DNA of 64,000 bases from Herpetosiphon llansteffanensis (GTDB taxonomy: Bacteria; Chloroflexota; Chloroflexia; Chloroflexales; Herpetosiphonaceae), in NCBI RefSeq assembly GCF_003205875.1, contig NZ_PUBZ01000092.1, positions 62,001-126,000 of the forward strand, in the 5' to 3' direction. The translations under genes were made by a program, and so were the position numbers. Every line of letters starts with the position of its first letter. Position 1 is the first letter of the stretch. The notes below the pieces were generated by a model, which did no database searches, was not told the origin of the DNA, and saw only the letters and a list, made by a program, of their open reading frames with translations. Shown one piece after another: positions 31,819 to 39,962 of the stretch.

Positions 31819-32916
31819 TTACGGTCTAACGATTGGCGTTGGCGTTGGCGGCATGGTAATCGCTGGCTCGCCACTAATGATATTGCGCACGTCTGAAACC
31901 GTAACTAACAGCATCAAACCAAGCAACATCATCATCCCAATTGCATGCACCACTGCTTCGCGTTCGGGTGGAATTTTTTTGCGTCGAATGGCTTCAATCA
32001 AGGCAAAAATAATGCGGCTACCATCAAGCGCTGGAATTGGCAGAATATTGATCAAAGCCAAGTTCAAGCTCAACAAGGCAGTAAAATTCAGATAATCGCG
32101 CAAGCCTGAGCGGGCAACTTGCCCGGTTAAGCGGGCGATACCAACTGGGCCAGCTAAGCCACCTTCTGGCGCTGGATTCGTGCCCAGCAAACCGCCGATC
32201 AACATCGCAAAACCCATAAACATTTCGCCGAGCAAGCGAAAACTATAGGTAAAGCCGTTGATGATTGCTTGAAAAATATTAACTGATTCGCGGGGATTGC
32301 CCAAGCCAACGCCAAAACGATAGCGTTGCGCTTCGGCACTATATTGCGGCGTAACGCTCAAGGTTTGTTCTACGCCATCGCGTTGGACAACCACACTGAC
32401 TGGTTTACCATCACTGGTTTCGACCAACTGCCGCACTTGTTCATCGGCGCTAATTGGCGAGCCATTGATCGACACAAACACATCTTCAACCACAAAGCCT
32501 GCTTTGGAAGCAAATTCGTCGGTTGAAGCAACCATCACTTTATCAAGGTTGGGGAAGCCCCAAATTGCAAAAATGATTGCAAACATAATGATTGCAGTAA
32601 TCACATTCGCAATCACGCCCGCAGCCATCACTGGAATTCGGCGGCGCGGCGGCGCAGAAGCAAGGCTATCGGGGTCGTCGAAGCCGCCTTCTTCGCCAGC
32701 AAAGCGCACAAAACCGCCAAGTGGCAGCCAGTTGAGCGTAAATGGAATGCCCTTGCGCACGAACAACACTTTGGCGCGTGGCGGTAACCCAATGCCAAAT
32801 TCTTCGATCTTAATGCCCATTTTGCGGCCAACCCAATAGTGGCCCAGCTCATGAACAACAACTAAAAAGCCTAAAGCGGGAATAACCGCAAGCCACGCCA
32901 AACTGCTAAAATCCAT
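31819..32916 (-). CDS. rseP: Site-2 metalloprotease RseP (M50)
   Basis: This 365-aa polytopic zinc protease cleaves TM helices, typically anti-sigma factors or signal-peptide remnants. The active site HELGH lies in TM1 (VVVHELGHYWVGRKMG), and the second zinc motif appears as INILPIPALDGSRI. A PDZ domain lies between them (DEFASKAGFVVEDVFVSING). ATG 32916 has GGGAGAT upstream. It heads a minus-strand run of seven genes down to 29129, some of which overlap. Confidence 0.93.
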   Translation of the reverse strand: MDFSSLAWLAVIPALGFLVVVHELGHYWVGRKMGIKIEEFGIGLPPRAKVLFVRKGIPFTLNWLPLGGFVRFAGEEGGFDDPDSLASAPPRRRIPVMAAGVIANVITAIIMFAIIFAIWGFPNLDKVMVASTDEFASKAGFVVEDVFVSINGSPISADEQVRQLVETSDGKPVSVVVQRDGVEQTLSVTPQYSAEAQRYRFGVGLGNPRESVNIFQAIINGFTYSFRLLGEMFMGFAMLIGGLLGTNPAPEGGLAGPVGIARLTGQVARSGLRDYLNFTALLSLNLALINILPIPALDGSRIIFALIEAIRRKKIPPEREAVVHAIGMMMLLGLMLLVTVSDVRNIISGEPAITMPPTPTPIVRP

Positions 32917-33020
32917 AAAGATCTCCCGTGGATAGTGGTGTACGGCTACGCAAGCCGCGATTGAATCTTACTTGAGTTACCTAGTAGCGTCAACCGCTTT
33001 TGATGAGCAAGTTGTTAACA

Positions 33021-33167
33021 AGGATGAAGGATGAAGAGCATAGAGCATAGAACATAGAGCATAGGGGTCGGGGGTCAGGGGCGCAGAGAAAGGATGAAGG
33101 ATGAAGAGCATAGAACATAGAACATAGAGCATAGGGGTCGGAGGCTAGGAGTCAGGGGTCAGACGCT
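33021..33167. repeat. Composite heptanucleotide array, 21 units in one register
   Basis: Every 7 bp from 33021 a new unit begins, without slip, for 147 bp. Units include AGGATGA, AGAGCAT, AGAACAT, AGGGGTC, GGGGGTC, AGGGGCG and CAGAGAA. The order AGGATGA twice, then CAT units, then GTC units occurs twice. The unit sequence changes but the 7-bp phase does not. No gene is present. Confidence 0.9.
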
Positions 33168-33255
33168 GATTTTTATCAATAGAACCATCATTCGTGCAAT
33201 TCGTGGAATTCGTGGCTAAAACTTGTACTTTGTGAATCAATAGCTTAATCGTCAA

Positions 33256-33338
33256 TTCCTATGTTCTATGCTCTTTGTTCTATGTTCTCGTTTGTTCTAT
33301 GTTCTAACTTTACCCAACTTAGCAATTTGGATTATAAT
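33256..33338 (+). promoter_or_regulatory. Heptad array abutting the hmgA promoter
   Basis: Inverted-orientation heptads (TTCTATG, CTCTTTG, TTCTATG types) run to about 33308. They are immediately followed by TTACCC (33310-33315) and TATAAT (33333-33338) at 17-bp spacing, a good sigma-70 match. The leader to the hmgA start would be about 65 nt. Confidence 0.55.
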
Positions 33339-33408
33339 CAACGTGCTGGCCAATACAGAAGTAGGGCTGAATTGGTCTTGTCGTTTTCATTTTTGCGGGA
33401 GGTCGAAG

Positions 33409-34566
33409 ATGCCCTTCTACCACAAACTTGGCAACATTCCACACAAGCGCCATACCCAATTTCGCAAGCCAGATGGTTCGTTGTATTCGGAACAGTTGAT
33501 GGGAACCAAGGGATTTAGCGGGGTCGAAGCCCTGTTGTATCACCATTACCCACCAACTGCGATTCTCAAAGTCGAAGATCTCGGTTCAACCGCGATTGAG
33601 TTGGAGCCAGATGGAGCGTTGCGCCATCGCCACCTCAAAACCTTTGCCCACAAACCAGGCGGCGATCCCATTGGTGGCCGACGGATGTTGTTGGTCAACA
33701 ACGATGTTCGCATGGGAATTGTCCACCCAACCGAGCCTCAAACCTATTTCTATCGCAATGGCGAAGGCGATGAAATGCTCTTCGTTCACGAAGGCGAGGG
33801 CGTGCTCGAAACGATTTTTGGCAATATTCCCTATCGCCGCGGCGATTATTTGGTGATTCCGATTGGCACAACCTATCGGGTTAACACCAATGGCACGCCA
33901 ACCAAAATGTTGGTGCTCGAAACGGTGGGCGAAATCACCACGCCCAACCGCTATCGCAACGAACATGGCCAATTGCTTGAGCATGCTCCGTTCTGCGAGC
34001 GCGATATTCGGGTTCCGATGGAGCTTACGCCGCACGATGAAAAAGGTGAATTTGCTGTGCATGTGCGTGCCCATGGCCGCATGACCAAGCATGTGCTCGA
34101 TCATCATCCATTTGATGTGGTTGGCTGGGATGGTTATCTCTATCCATTTGCCTTTAATATCGAAGATTTCGAGCCAATTACTGGGCGGGTGCATCAACCA
34201 CCGCCAGTTCACCAAACCTTCAGCGGGCCGAATTTCGTGGTCTGCTCGTTTGTGCCACGCATGTTTGATTATCATCCTGAGGCGATTCCAGCACCATACA
34301 ATCACTCAAATGTTGAGAGTGATGAAGTGCTGTATTACGTTGAAGGCAATTTTATGTCAAGACGTGGCGTTGATCTTGGCTCAATCACCTTGCATCCATC
34401 GGGCATGCCGCACGGGCCACACCCAGGCACGGTCGAGGGATCGATTGGCAAGGCAGCGACCGAAGAATTGGCGGTGATGGTCGATACCTTCAAGCCACTG
34501 TACCTGACCAAAGAAGCCTTGAGCATCGAAGAACCAAGCTATACCTATTCGTGGGTCAACCACTAA
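33409..34566 (+). CDS. hmgA: Homogentisate 1,2-dioxygenase family protein
   Basis: This 385-aa cupin-fold enzyme would open the ring of homogentisate to maleylacetoacetate using Fe(II). Family wording: MLLVNNDVRMGI, YFYRNGEGDEMLFVHEGEG, YRRGDYLVIPIGTTYRV, VVGWDGYLYPFAFNIEDFEP and VCSFVPRMFDYHPEAIPAPY. The metal region is NHSNVESDEVLYYVEG and TLHPSGMPHGPHPG. It is shorter than the roughly 430-450 aa of many HmgA. ATG 33409 follows GGGAGG. The 4-hydroxyphenylpyruvate dioxygenase gene 1.1 kb downstream supports a tyrosine-breakdown role. Confidence 0.85.
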   Translation: MPFYHKLGNIPHKRHTQFRKPDGSLYSEQLMGTKGFSGVEALLYHHYPPTAILKVEDLGSTAIELEPDGALRHRHLKTFAHKPGGDPIGGRRMLLVNNDVRMGIVHPTEPQTYFYRNGEGDEMLFVHEGEGVLETIFGNIPYRRGDYLVIPIGTTYRVNTNGTPTKMLVLETVGEITTPNRYRNEHGQLLEHAPFCERDIRVPMELTPHDEKGEFAVHVRAHGRMTKHVLDHHPFDVVGWDGYLYPFAFNIEDFEPITGRVHQPPPVHQTFSGPNFVVCSFVPRMFDYHPEAIPAPYNHSNVESDEVLYYVEGNFMSRRGVDLGSITLHPSGMPHGPHPGTVEGSIGKAATEELAVMVDTFKPLYLTKEALSIEEPSYTYSWVNH

Positions 34567-34603
34567 AAACTGCAACCGCCAAATCGAAGGCTCGCCAATC
34601 AAT

Positions 34604-34640
34604 ACCCCTCTTCCGTTTGTTGGAAGAGGGGTGTTCGTTT
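34604..34640 (+). terminator. Terminator of hmgA
   Basis: ACCCCTCTTCC (34604-34614) pairs perfectly with GGAAGAGGGGT (34622-34632), followed by GTTCGTTT. Confidence 0.8.
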
Positions 34641-34783
34641 AATAGGTTGAGCATGAATCAGCCAGCATTTTTGCGAATCACACGGCGTAGTACAATTTGG
34701 TTATGCAGATCGCGCCAATCCTAACTTGGTAACGATCCCATGCTTAATCAAACTTCGGTGCTGACTGTGGCCTTTGCGCATGA

Positions 34784-34812
34784 TTGACAAGCATTCGACA
34801 ACTCGCTACAAT
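34784..34812 (+). promoter_or_regulatory. Strong sigma-70 promoter of the TrmB-type regulator operon
   Basis: TTGACA (34784-34789) and TACAAT (34807-34812) with exact 17-bp spacing. The expected start at about 34819 leaves a very short leader before the start codon at 34839 (or GTG 34827). Confidence 0.75.
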
Positions 34813-34838
34813 AGCACCACTAGGCAGTGGTGACACCA

Positions 34839-35648
34839 ATGCACGATGAATCTCTCATTGATCAACTCAGTGATTTAGGCTTAAGTCGCTATGAATCAAC
34901 GGCCTATTTGGGGCTACTCGGTCGGCAATCGTTCTCGGCGGCGCAGCTAGCAACCCATACCAGCATTCCGCGCCAGCGGATCTACGATGTGTTGCAATCG
35001 TTGTCCAGCAAAGGCCTTGCCCATGAACGCATGGGGCCACGCCGCACCTTTGTGGCGGTTGCGCCAGAACAAGCCTTGCCAGCCTTGCTTGCCGAGCGGA
35101 GGAGCGTGATGGAACGCGAATTGGCCGATGCCCAAACCATCGCTCAAAGCCTTGTCGCAACCATGCAACCGATCTATACCGAAGGCAGCAACGAAGATAA
35201 TCCGCTGGATTATATTGATGTGTTGCTTGACCCACGCCAGATTAGCGCTCGTGCTTGGACGTTGGCCCAACAAGCCGACCACGAAATTTTGGCCTGCTTC
35301 AAACGGCCACTGGTTTCGAGCCTAGAGGAAAATGTGGCTGAAGTGCGCGAACCACGCTCGCGCGGCGTGCAATATCGGGCTTTGTATGAACTGAGCGCCT
35401 TGGAAGATGAGCAATTGCGGCCAGTGTTGGCCCAATTTCGCAGCCTTGGCCAAGAATTACGGTTCGTGCCACAACTGCCAATTAAAATGAATTTATTTGA
35501 TGGTCGGGTGGCTTTGCTTTCACTGCAAGATCCCATCACGGGGCGACCATCAATCACGGCATTATGTTTGAATCACCCATCGCTAGCGCAAACCCTGCGG
35601 GTAGCGTTCGAGGCATTCTGGGCGCAAGCCCAGCCCTATAGCGAGTAA
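34839..35648 (+). CDS. TrmB-family transcriptional regulator
   Basis: This 269-aa protein has an N-terminal winged helix of TrmB type: LIDQLSDLGLSRYESTAYLG, then LATHTSIPRQRIYDVLQSLSSKGLAHE. A coiled helix follows (LLAERRSVMERELADAQTIAQSL), then a C-terminal ligand-binding region (about 125-269). It starts at ATG 34839; GTG codons at 34827 and 34830 are alternatives. It precedes the 4-hydroxyphenylpyruvate dioxygenase gene by 34 bp on the same strand and follows hmgA, so it probably controls tyrosine breakdown. TrmB proteins elsewhere mostly sense sugars, so the effector here may be different. Confidence 0.82.
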   Translation: MHDESLIDQLSDLGLSRYESTAYLGLLGRQSFSAAQLATHTSIPRQRIYDVLQSLSSKGLAHERMGPRRTFVAVAPEQALPALLAERRSVMERELADAQTIAQSLVATMQPIYTEGSNEDNPLDYIDVLLDPRQISARAWTLAQQADHEILACFKRPLVSSLEENVAEVREPRSRGVQYRALYELSALEDEQLRPVLAQFRSLGQELRFVPQLPIKMNLFDGRVALLSLQDPITGRPSITALCLNHPSLAQTLRVAFEAFWAQAQPYSE

Positions 35649-35682
35649 TTGTTGCGGCGTTTTCATCAGAAGGAGCCTATCA

Positions 35683-36804
35683 ATGACGATGGCAGAACAA
35701 GAAACCACCACTACGACTGATCCTTTAGCGTTACGTGGCATCGATTATGTCGAGATGTATGTTGGTAATGCGCGTCAAGCGGCCCATTACTATCGGACGG
35801 CCTTTGGGTTTACGCCGGTTGCCTATGCAGGCTTGGAAACTGGCACCCGCGACCGTGTTTCGTTTGTGATGCAACAGCGGAATATTCGCTTGGTCTTGAC
35901 TGGCGCGCTCAATCCAGATTCGCCAATTGCCGAGCATGTTAAATTGCACGGCGACGGCGTAAAAGATATTGCGCTCGAAGTTGAAAATGCGACTTCGGCG
36001 TTTGAAGCAGCCTTGGCCCGTGGCGCAACCGCTGTGCTTGAGCCAACCGTCTTGGAAAGCAAATGGGGCAAAGTCGTCAAAGCGACCATTCGCACCTACG
36101 GCGATACAGTCCATACCTTTGTTGAGCGCGACGGCTACACTGGCACGTTTATGCCAGGCTACAACAAAGTCAAAAATCCACCAAAGTCGGAATCAACCGG
36201 CTTGGCAGCAGTTGATCATATTGTGGGCAACGTTGAGCTTGGCAAAATGGATGAATGGGTCAATTTCTATGCCCGCATTCTTGGTTTTAGCCAATTGCAA
36301 CAATTTACCGACGACGATATTTCAACCGAATACAGCGCCTTGATGTCGAAAGTTGTGCAAAACGGTACAGGCCGGATCAAATTCCCAATCAACGAGCCAG
36401 CAGAAGGCCGCAAAAAATCGCAAATCGACGAATATCTGGATTATTATCGTGGCCCAGGCGCACAACACATTGCCTTGATCACGCCTGACATTATTCAAAC
36501 TGTCAAGCATTTGCGCGATAATGGCGTGGAATTCTTGCGCACGCCAGATACCTACTACTCAGCTTTGGCAGGCCGCGTCGGCCACATCGACGAAGACTAC
36601 AATACCTTACAAGAACTGGGTATTTTGGTCGATCGCGATGACGAAGGCTATCTCTTGCAAATCTTCACCAAACCAGTTGGCGACCGTCCAACCGTGTTCT
36701 ACGAGATTATTCAACGCAAGGGCAGCCGTGGCTTTGGCGCTGGTAATTTTAAAGCCCTTTTCGAAGCGATTGAACGCGAACAAGCCAAACGTGGCAATTT
36801 GTAA
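35683..36804 (+). CDS. hpd: 4-hydroxyphenylpyruvate dioxygenase
   Basis: This 373-aa Fe(II) enzyme of the vicinal oxygen chelate fold converts 4-hydroxyphenylpyruvate to homogentisate. The N-terminal half (LRGIDYVEMYVGNARQAAHY) is the inactive repeat. The C-terminal half carries the metal ligands: His in AAVDHIVGNVE, His in GPGAQHIALIT and Glu in FYEIIQRKG. The C-terminal GFGAGNFKALFEAIEREQ is the typical gate helix. AAGGAG (35670-35675) lies 7 bp before ATG 35683. With hmgA it gives two successive steps of tyrosine catabolism. A long terminator hairpin follows. Confidence 0.95.
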   Translation: MTMAEQETTTTTDPLALRGIDYVEMYVGNARQAAHYYRTAFGFTPVAYAGLETGTRDRVSFVMQQRNIRLVLTGALNPDSPIAEHVKLHGDGVKDIALEVENATSAFEAALARGATAVLEPTVLESKWGKVVKATIRTYGDTVHTFVERDGYTGTFMPGYNKVKNPPKSESTGLAAVDHIVGNVELGKMDEWVNFYARILGFSQLQQFTDDDISTEYSALMSKVVQNGTGRIKFPINEPAEGRKKSQIDEYLDYYRGPGAQHIALITPDIIQTVKHLRDNGVEFLRTPDTYYSALAGRVGHIDEDYNTLQELGILVDRDDEGYLLQIFTKPVGDRPTVFYEIIQRKGSRGFGAGNFKALFEAIEREQAKRGNL

Positions 36805-36815
36805 TTAATCGCCAC

Positions 36816-36863
36816 AGCAAGCCCGCAGCGCTGCCCTACTCAGCGTTGCGGGCTTGCTGGTTT
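36816..36863 (+). terminator. Terminator after the hpd gene
   Basis: CAGCAAGCCCGCAGCGCTG (36816-36834) pairs with CAGCGTTGCGGGCTTGCTG (36841-36859) with one G-T type mismatch, followed by GTTTT. Confidence 0.88.
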
Positions 36864-37015
36864 TAGCCAAGTTTTGGATATTCAATTAGTAGGATTCCCT
36901 AGCTTTATTTTAATCTTGCCGATGCTAAGGTATATCTAGCCATACCTACCAAAATAGAGCTGTTGCTCGCTATCGCACGATCAACCAGTTAAGGCCTTAG
37001 CAAAGGGAGAATCCT

Positions 37016-37255
37016 ATGCCTCAATGGATGGATCAGCCAACCCCACGTGAGCTAGAAATTGCTGAAATGAGCATTATTGGCTATAGTTGCGAAGAAATCG
37101 CATTCCACTTAAGCATTAGTATCACCACCGTACGCACCCATTTGCGCAATATTTACGCCAAAATGCAAGTTTCAAATATTCGCGCATTAACCATATGTTT
37201 ATATAAACTTGAGCGTCGGAGTGGCTTCGATTGGAAAGTTCAACGGCATCAGTGA
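37016..37255 (+). CDS. Stand-alone LuxR/GerE DNA-binding protein
   Basis: This 79-aa protein is almost only a GerE helix-turn-helix: TPRELEIAEMSIIGYSCEEIA, then FHLSISITTVRTHLRNIYAKMQVSNIRAL. The classic 'T.RE.E' start and 'TV..H...I..K' recognition helix are both present. There is no receiver or sensor domain. AAAGGGAG precedes ATG 37016. It may be a small transcription factor acting on unlinked genes, or a partner for other GerE proteins. Confidence 0.83.
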   Translation: MPQWMDQPTPRELEIAEMSIIGYSCEEIAFHLSISITTVRTHLRNIYAKMQVSNIRALTICLYKLERRSGFDWKVQRHQ

Positions 37256-37323
37256 GCAACATTCTGCCACTGGAAGCCAATTTGGTCTGGTATTGTAGCC
37301 AATGGCAGAGCATTAGAAAAATC

Positions 37324-38919
37324 TTATTGAGCCAAAATCACAAATGGTAGAACAACCGAAAACTGTGGCTCAGGAACTTCAACAACTGGCACAATTGTCG
37401 ATTGTACAATCGCGCTGGTTCCTTTGGAATTGCGAAATTGAGCGTATACTGTGTCTGCCTTCGGTAAACTCACATAGTCACTAAATGGTTGCCATTGGTC
37501 ATTAGGCATTCCATCAATCCAAACGACCATCTCTGCATTCGCTGCTGAATCACCCGCAATTGATAAAGCAATGGTCATATTGGTCTCAGTGCGCTCATAG
37601 ATCTCAACCGCTCCCGTCAAAGGATTGGGCATGGTTTGGGCTGGCTTAATCAATGGGGTTGAAGCAACTTCATGCTTAGTGAAAACCTTGGCTGGATCAA
37701 CCATTGGCAATTGGGTGAGCATTGTGGTGCGTTGATAGGTTACAATCCTCTCATACGTCCAATTAGCATAATTCCAATGCAATAAATCTGCAGAGCCACC
37801 CATATAGCCAGGATCATTAATTGTGTAGTTCGCAGCGTTTGTGCCAGAACCCTTGTAGACAACGACCCAGTGCGTATTCGAGCCACGTCGCATTCCCAAC
37901 ATTACAGGGCCAACTGCAACCGATTGCTGCAATTTAGCCCAACTAAATCCATGGTTTTGGGGATTACGCGCCGTTCCCATACTACAATTAGCCCCAACAC
38001 GCCAATCAAAAGGACACGCTTTATTGCCCATACACTGACTTAAGATAGCAGGATTTGTATTGGCCCCATAGTGTTTAAAAATCATGGCGGCTGAGGTTAA
38101 GGTACAACCACAGGCCCCGATTTTATTACAGGGAGCAGAACAACCACCCAAATTGGCATTGCGCCACGCAGGGTCAACTTGCGAAAAGAAAGGCATCTCA
38201 GTTGATGGCGGTGGTGGGGTTGGTACTGGTGTAATGCCACAACCAGGCTTTTGATAGAGCGTAAATGAAGAAGCACTATCATTAACTACTGAGCCATCAC
38301 TATAGAGATTATCGTTAAGAAATGTATCAGTTGTATTTAAACAAACGCTAGGACCAGCTTGGTTTGGATCGCGAAAAAGCCAGATCGACCAGCCTGGCCG
38401 TACATTTATCGACGAAATTGCATTATCACAGATAGCATGAAAATTAGCACGCTCAGGGCCATTCGAAAAGCAGGTTTGGCCTTGAAAACTCGGATCATTA
38501 AAGACTTCTAAAGGGTTTATTGGGCTACAAACTGGGCTATTACTTACAACAAATGACGACATCGAATCATTTAAGCTACTTCCATCCTGATAGGTGTTAT
38601 CGGTCAAAACTGGATCGTTTTCAATAAAACAACGGCTTGGACCTGTTAAATTTTGATCACGATAGACCCGAACCGACCATCCAGCCAATACTTTCAATGA
38701 AGAAATTTGATCATTACAACTTGCATGAATATTACTTGATTCTGCTCCCGTTGACCAACAATGTCCGCCACCAAAATTTAAATCAGTGTATACATCAAAA
38801 ACGTTAACAAACGCTTGATCAACCTGATTTAGCTGCTGATTGGAGGCAGCAAGCGAGCTTGGCATGGCAAAGAGCAGGCACATGAGCAAGGTGATCACTA
38901 ATACGAAGCGTTTTTTCAT
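37324..38919 (-). CDS. Secreted protein: two beta/gamma-crystallin-like domains plus C39-like peptidase
   Basis: This 531-aa exported protein has a signal peptide at about 1-25 (cut near SLAAS). Two crystallin-like domains follow (about 37-130 and 140-230). Each has 'VY/VF-D--F-G--C' starts, 'ISSLKVLAGWSVRVYRD' or 'ISSINVRPGWSIWLFRD', and a paired Cys. Then comes a C39-type cysteine peptidase domain: PFFSQVDPAWRNANLGG, Cys in GACGCTLTSAAMIFKHYG, His in NTHWVVVYKG and NDPGYMGG. The C-terminal beta region ends SVVLPFVILAQ, resembling the subtilase tail. It is probably an extracellular peptidase or toxin. The leader carries a strong hairpin. Confidence 0.82.
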   Translation of the reverse strand: MKKRFVLVITLLMCLLFAMPSSLAASNQQLNQVDQAFVNVFDVYTDLNFGGGHCWSTGAESSNIHASCNDQISSLKVLAGWSVRVYRDQNLTGPSRCFIENDPVLTDNTYQDGSSLNDSMSSFVVSNSPVCSPINPLEVFNDPSFQGQTCFSNGPERANFHAICDNAISSINVRPGWSIWLFRDPNQAGPSVCLNTTDTFLNDNLYSDGSVVNDSASSFTLYQKPGCGITPVPTPPPPSTEMPFFSQVDPAWRNANLGGCSAPCNKIGACGCTLTSAAMIFKHYGANTNPAILSQCMGNKACPFDWRVGANCSMGTARNPQNHGFSWAKLQQSVAVGPVMLGMRRGSNTHWVVVYKGSGTNAANYTINDPGYMGGSADLLHWNYANWTYERIVTYQRTTMLTQLPMVDPAKVFTKHEVASTPLIKPAQTMPNPLTGAVEIYERTETNMTIALSIAGDSAANAEMVVWIDGMPNDQWQPFSDYVSLPKADTVYAQFRNSKGTSAIVQSTIVPVVEVPEPQFSVVLPFVILAQ

Positions 38920-38951
38920 TAAGCAACCTCACTGACTAAAATAATGAACGC

Positions 38952-38984
38952 TATGGGGCAATAACGGCTCCTTATTACCCCATA
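38952..38984 (-). promoter_or_regulatory. Hairpin in the leader of the C39-like peptidase gene
   Basis: On the minus strand TATGGGGTAATAA pairs with TTATTGCCCCATA (one G-T wobble) around a 7-nt loop, ending 32 bp before the start codon. It could be an mRNA-stability or regulatory element. Confidence 0.5.
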
Positions 38985-39096
38985 ATCACTATAGTCAATG
39001 CTTAATCGCCAGTACATCGTATTAATTAGGTATTATTAAAAATTGTTACTCAGCTATGCTCAATTTTGCATGTAATTTATTGATTTAGATTTGATT

Positions 39097-39142
39097 AAAT
39101 CAGTCAGCACTTTCGATTACATTCATGGGTGTTGACTGATTT
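39097..39142. repeat. Inverted repeat downstream of the SDR gene
   Basis: AAATCAGTCA (39097-39106) and TGACTGATTT (39133-39142) are perfectly complementary over 10 bp with a 26-nt centre. It starts 9 bp after the SDR stop on the minus strand. A terminator or operator is possible. Confidence 0.45.
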
Positions 39143-39151
39143 ATCCTATGC

Positions 39152-39916
39152 TTAAACCGCTGCCCAACCAGCATCGGCGGGAATAATCGCTCCGTTTATG
39201 TGGCGCGACTCGTCCGAGGCCAAAAATAAGGCCAAATTGGCAATGTCGGCAGGTTCAAGGTAGGCTGGCGCAAGTGCGGTAAATTCGCTCACTCGCGCTG
39301 CATCAGTTGGATCGATTGAGCTGCGATTCATCGATTCGACGATGTTGGTTTTGGTTGCACCTGGGCAAATTGCGTTACAGCGAATATTGCGCTTGGCATA
39401 CATCCAAGCGGTGTTGCGGGTTAGCCCAACCAAGGCATGCTTCGATGCGGTGTAGGCTGCGCCCGCCGAACCGCCGTGAATTCCCGCTGTTGATGCAACG
39501 TTGACAATCGCTCCGCTCCCACGCTCCAACATATAGTTAAGCGCTTGGCGACTGGTAAACATAGGGCCTTCGAGGTTGATGCCCAAAACTCGCCGCCATG
39601 TTTCATCGGAAACCTCGGCGATGCCTTGCATCGAATCCATCACGCCAGCATTATTGCAAAGCACATCAATCTGGCCATAGCTGCTAATCGCTAAATCGAC
39701 CAAGGCTGCGGCAGTTGCTTGATCGGCAATATTGCCTTGTGCCCCAACCACCGCCGCGCCAGTGGCTTGAATGCTGGCAAGCGCCGCCTCAAGCCGTTCA
39801 GCATTCCAATCGCCTAGCACCAATTTGGCTCCTTCGGCAGCAAAACGGGTGGCCATCGCCAAGCCCATCCCCGAGGCGGCTCCGGTAATTACCACAACTT
39901 TATCGTGTAAACGCAT
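39152..39916 (-). CDS. Short-chain dehydrogenase/reductase
   Basis: This 254-aa classical SDR has cofactor motif VVITGAASGMGLAMA (about 9-23), LGDW favouring NAD(H), NNAGVMD, catalytic Ser in NVASTAG, and YTASKHA with Tyr and Lys. The end, NLALFLASDESRHINGAIIPADAGW, is typical. It would oxidise or reduce an alcohol or ketone. ATG 39916 has CAGGAG upstream. It follows the P450 gene by 46 bp in a TetR-P450-SDR operon and may act on the P450 product. Confidence 0.92.
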   Translation of the reverse strand: MRLHDKVVVITGAASGMGLAMATRFAAEGAKLVLGDWNAERLEAALASIQATGAAVVGAQGNIADQATAAALVDLAISSYGQIDVLCNNAGVMDSMQGIAEVSDETWRRVLGINLEGPMFTSRQALNYMLERGSGAIVNVASTAGIHGGSAGAAYTASKHALVGLTRNTAWMYAKRNIRCNAICPGATKTNIVESMNRSSIDPTDAARVSEFTALAPAYLEPADIANLALFLASDESRHINGAIIPADAGWAAV

Positions 39917-39962
39917 CGATCAACTCCTGTGGGTAGAATGAACATTTGATAGCAACAGCGAG

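Noticed and set aside
33021-33167. Regular repeats considered as a CRISPR array
   Set aside because: Period is 7 bp with no constant repeat plus unique spacer, and no cas operon. The Cas4-like genes at 31069-31814 are membrane proteins beside rseP, not part of a CRISPR locus.
33586-34305. 239-codon open frame opposite hmgA
   Set aside because: Antisense shadow with His/Trp-rich, family-free composition; hmgA has clear motifs.
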